Positions 13,496-14,498 of a stretch of 14,498 nt of DNA are shown one piece after another. Within the stretch, counting starts at the first letter, position 1, and every line of letters begins with the position of its first letter. The position numbers and the translations under genes are program-made. The stretch covers positions 1 through 14,498 of the forward strand of contig JAJZVE010000041.1 in assembly GCA_021845835.1 (NCBI GenBank). Reading direction: 5' to 3'. This stretch comes from Pseudomonadota bacterium (lineage in GTDB: Bacteria; Pseudomonadota; Alphaproteobacteria; Acetobacterales; Acetobacteraceae). The notes below the pieces were generated by a model that had not been told where the DNA came from, did no database searches, and saw only the letters and a program-made list of their open reading frames with translations.

Positions 13496-14188
13496 CTATG
13501 CCGGCAGGGGTGCTGCGCGCAGCGTGGCGTACGGGAAGCTGAACAGCCGGTCGCGGCCGAGCAGAAAGACGCGCCCGCCGCGCGGGAACAGCGCGGCGAT
13601 GGCGGCGTCGGCGACCTCCAGCCCGCCGGCGTAGGCGCCGAACGCCGGCAGCATCAGCCGCCGCCCGTCGCTGACGAAGCAGGGCCGGCAGATCGTGCCG
13701 CCGCGCGCCGCCACCCGCGCTTTCGGATGGTGATGCCCGCACAGCTCGCCGGCCGCCGGACCGGGCCGGGCCTCGTGGCAGAAGCGCAGGCGGCCAAGCC
13801 GCAGCTCCGCCACTGCCACGCCGCCGAGATCCTCCGGCGGCGCCGGGTCGTGGTTGCCGCGCACCCAGACGAAGCGGTGCGCGGCCGCGATCGCGCGCAG
13901 CCGCTCCCGGTCGCCCACCGCCAGCCGGGCGCTGCCGCCGACGTCGTGGAAACTGTCGCCGAGCGCCATCACCGTCTCCGGCTGCCAGCGCCGCAGCAGC
14001 GCCGCCAGCCGGTCCAGCGTCGCCCGCGTGTCCCAGGGCGGCAGCAGCGCGCCCCGCGCCGCGGCGGCGGAGCCTTTCTCCAGGTGCAGGTCGGCGATGG
14101 CCAGCAGCCGCTGATCCGGCCAGTACACCGCCCCGGCCGGATCGAGCAGCAGCCGCTCGCCGGCGATATGCAGCGGCGCGCAGCTCAT
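13496..14188 (-). CDS. pdeM: PdeM-type metallophosphoesterase (ligase-associated DNA damage response endonuclease family)
   Basis: Calcineurin-fold protein of 230 residues with the PdeM motif series: ADLHLEKG (32-39; Asp33, His35), GDSFHD (77-82), GNHD (111-114), CHEA and GHHHPK (151-156), then the C-terminal [13 protein letters not shown]. In other bacteria this family is named for neighbours in a DNA ligase/Lhr-helicase/exonuclease cluster and is thought to act on nucleic acid. None of those genes is visible here. The ATG at 14188 overlaps the ispE stop as ATGA, which indicates coupling; a GTG at 14221 would add eleven low-complexity residues inside ispE. Family assignment is strong; the role in this organism is open. 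Confidence 0.9.
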   Translation of the reverse strand: MSCAPLHIAGERLLLDPAGAVYWPDQRLLAIADLHLEKGSAAAARGALLPPWDTRATLDRLAALLRRWQPETVMALGDSFHDVGGSARLAVGDRERLRAIAAAHRFVWVRGNHDPAPPEDLGGVAVAELRLGRLRFCHEARPGPAAGELCGHHHPKARVAARGGTICRPCFVSDGRRLMLPAFGAYAGGLEVADAAIAALFPRGGRVFLLGRDRLFSFPYATLRAAPLPA

Positions 14189-14498
14189 GGCGGCGGCAGC
14201 ACTGCCCCGCCCCACGCCCACCAGCCCGGCCGCGTCACCTGGGTTGCCGCCTGCCGCGCGAGTGCGGCGGTCGCGAACAGGGCGAAGCAGGTCGCCCCGG
14301 AGCCGCTCATGCGCGCCAGCAGCGTGCCCGGCAGGGCGCGCAGCGCGGCCAGCACCGTGCCGATCGCCGGCACCAGCGCGACCGCCGGCGCCTCCAGGTC
14401 GTTGCCCAGCCGCGCCAGGTCCGCCGCCAGTGCCGCGGCGTCGGCCCAGCCGTCCGGCAGGTCGAGGGGCGGCGAGAACGGTCCGCTGCGCGCGCGGA
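14185..14498 (-). CDS. ispE: 4-diphosphocytidyl-2-C-methyl-D-erythritol kinase, C-terminal part (runs off right edge)
   Basis: The last 103 codons of IspE, the GHMP-family kinase that phosphorylates CDP-methylerythritol with ATP in the MEP route to isoprenoids. The frame is open to the window edge. It contains [17 protein letters not shown], which matches the IspE RNDLE..A region, and the GHMP motif 3 [14 protein letters not shown]. It ends GGAVLPPP. The 5' part, with the ATP-binding glycine loop, lies outside the window. Its TGA overlaps the pdeM ATG. Confidence 0.9.
   Translation of the reverse strand, partial: RARSGPFSPPLDLPDGWADAAALAADLARLGNDLEAPAVALVPAIGTVLAALRALPGTLLARMSGSGATCFALFATAALARQAATQVTRPGWWAWGGAVLPPP

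Noticed and set aside
12594..13742. N-terminal extension of the SixA-type gene back through the PPP-like gene
   Set aside because: The added residues are an Arg/Ala/Gly-rich shadow of the neighbouring phosphatase. The phosphatase fold begins near 12554.

Overview
The window reads as chromosomal DNA of a high-GC Gram-negative bacterium. An alphaproteobacterium, perhaps in Rhodospirillales/Acetobacteraceae, is my best guess. The signs are very high GC, GTG starts, GTGA/ATGA coupled gene ends, a LIV-type ABC importer, a CHAD protein beside a SixA-type phosphatase, and PdeM beside IspE. No tRNA, rRNA, CRISPR array, insertion sequence or phage gene was seen.

Left part (1-10535) is a catabolic and uptake locus. 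Two SDR dehydrogenases, clearly paralogous, are transcribed divergently (79-882 minus, 1185-2003 plus) from a 302-base gap packed with small palindromes. The plus-strand SDR leads a tight nine-gene run: SDR, ThDP-dependent acetolactate-synthase-like enzyme, VOC (glyoxalase/epimerase fold) protein, periplasmic LIV-type binding protein, SMP-30/gluconolactonase-type lactonase, then LivH, LivM, LivG and LivF homologues. The set suggests import of one organic acid or similar small molecule, then oxidation (SDRs), lactone opening (SMP-30), C-C bond cleavage or ligation (ThDP enzyme) and an isomerase or ring-cleavage step (VOC). The substrate cannot be read from the sequence. A further minus-strand gene probably begins at position 48 and runs off the left edge.

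Right part (10573-14498) is all minus strand and visibly richer in G+C. In transcription order it holds the 3' end of ispE (isoprenoid precursor synthesis), pdeM (metallophosphoesterase), a PPP-like metallophosphatase, a SixA-type histidine phosphatase and a CHAD protein with a decayed CYTH-like N-terminus. Three phosphatase-fold genes and a polyphosphate-binding-type protein thus sit in a row. The two parts meet tail to tail across only 37 bases.

The most interesting point is in the transporter ATPases. LivF has Arg in place of the Walker A Lys, and LivG has LTYAEQ in place of the usual signature with Gly. In an ABC heterodimer these two changes fall in the same composite ATP site, and the other site stays canonical. 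The importer may therefore have one degenerate and one active site.
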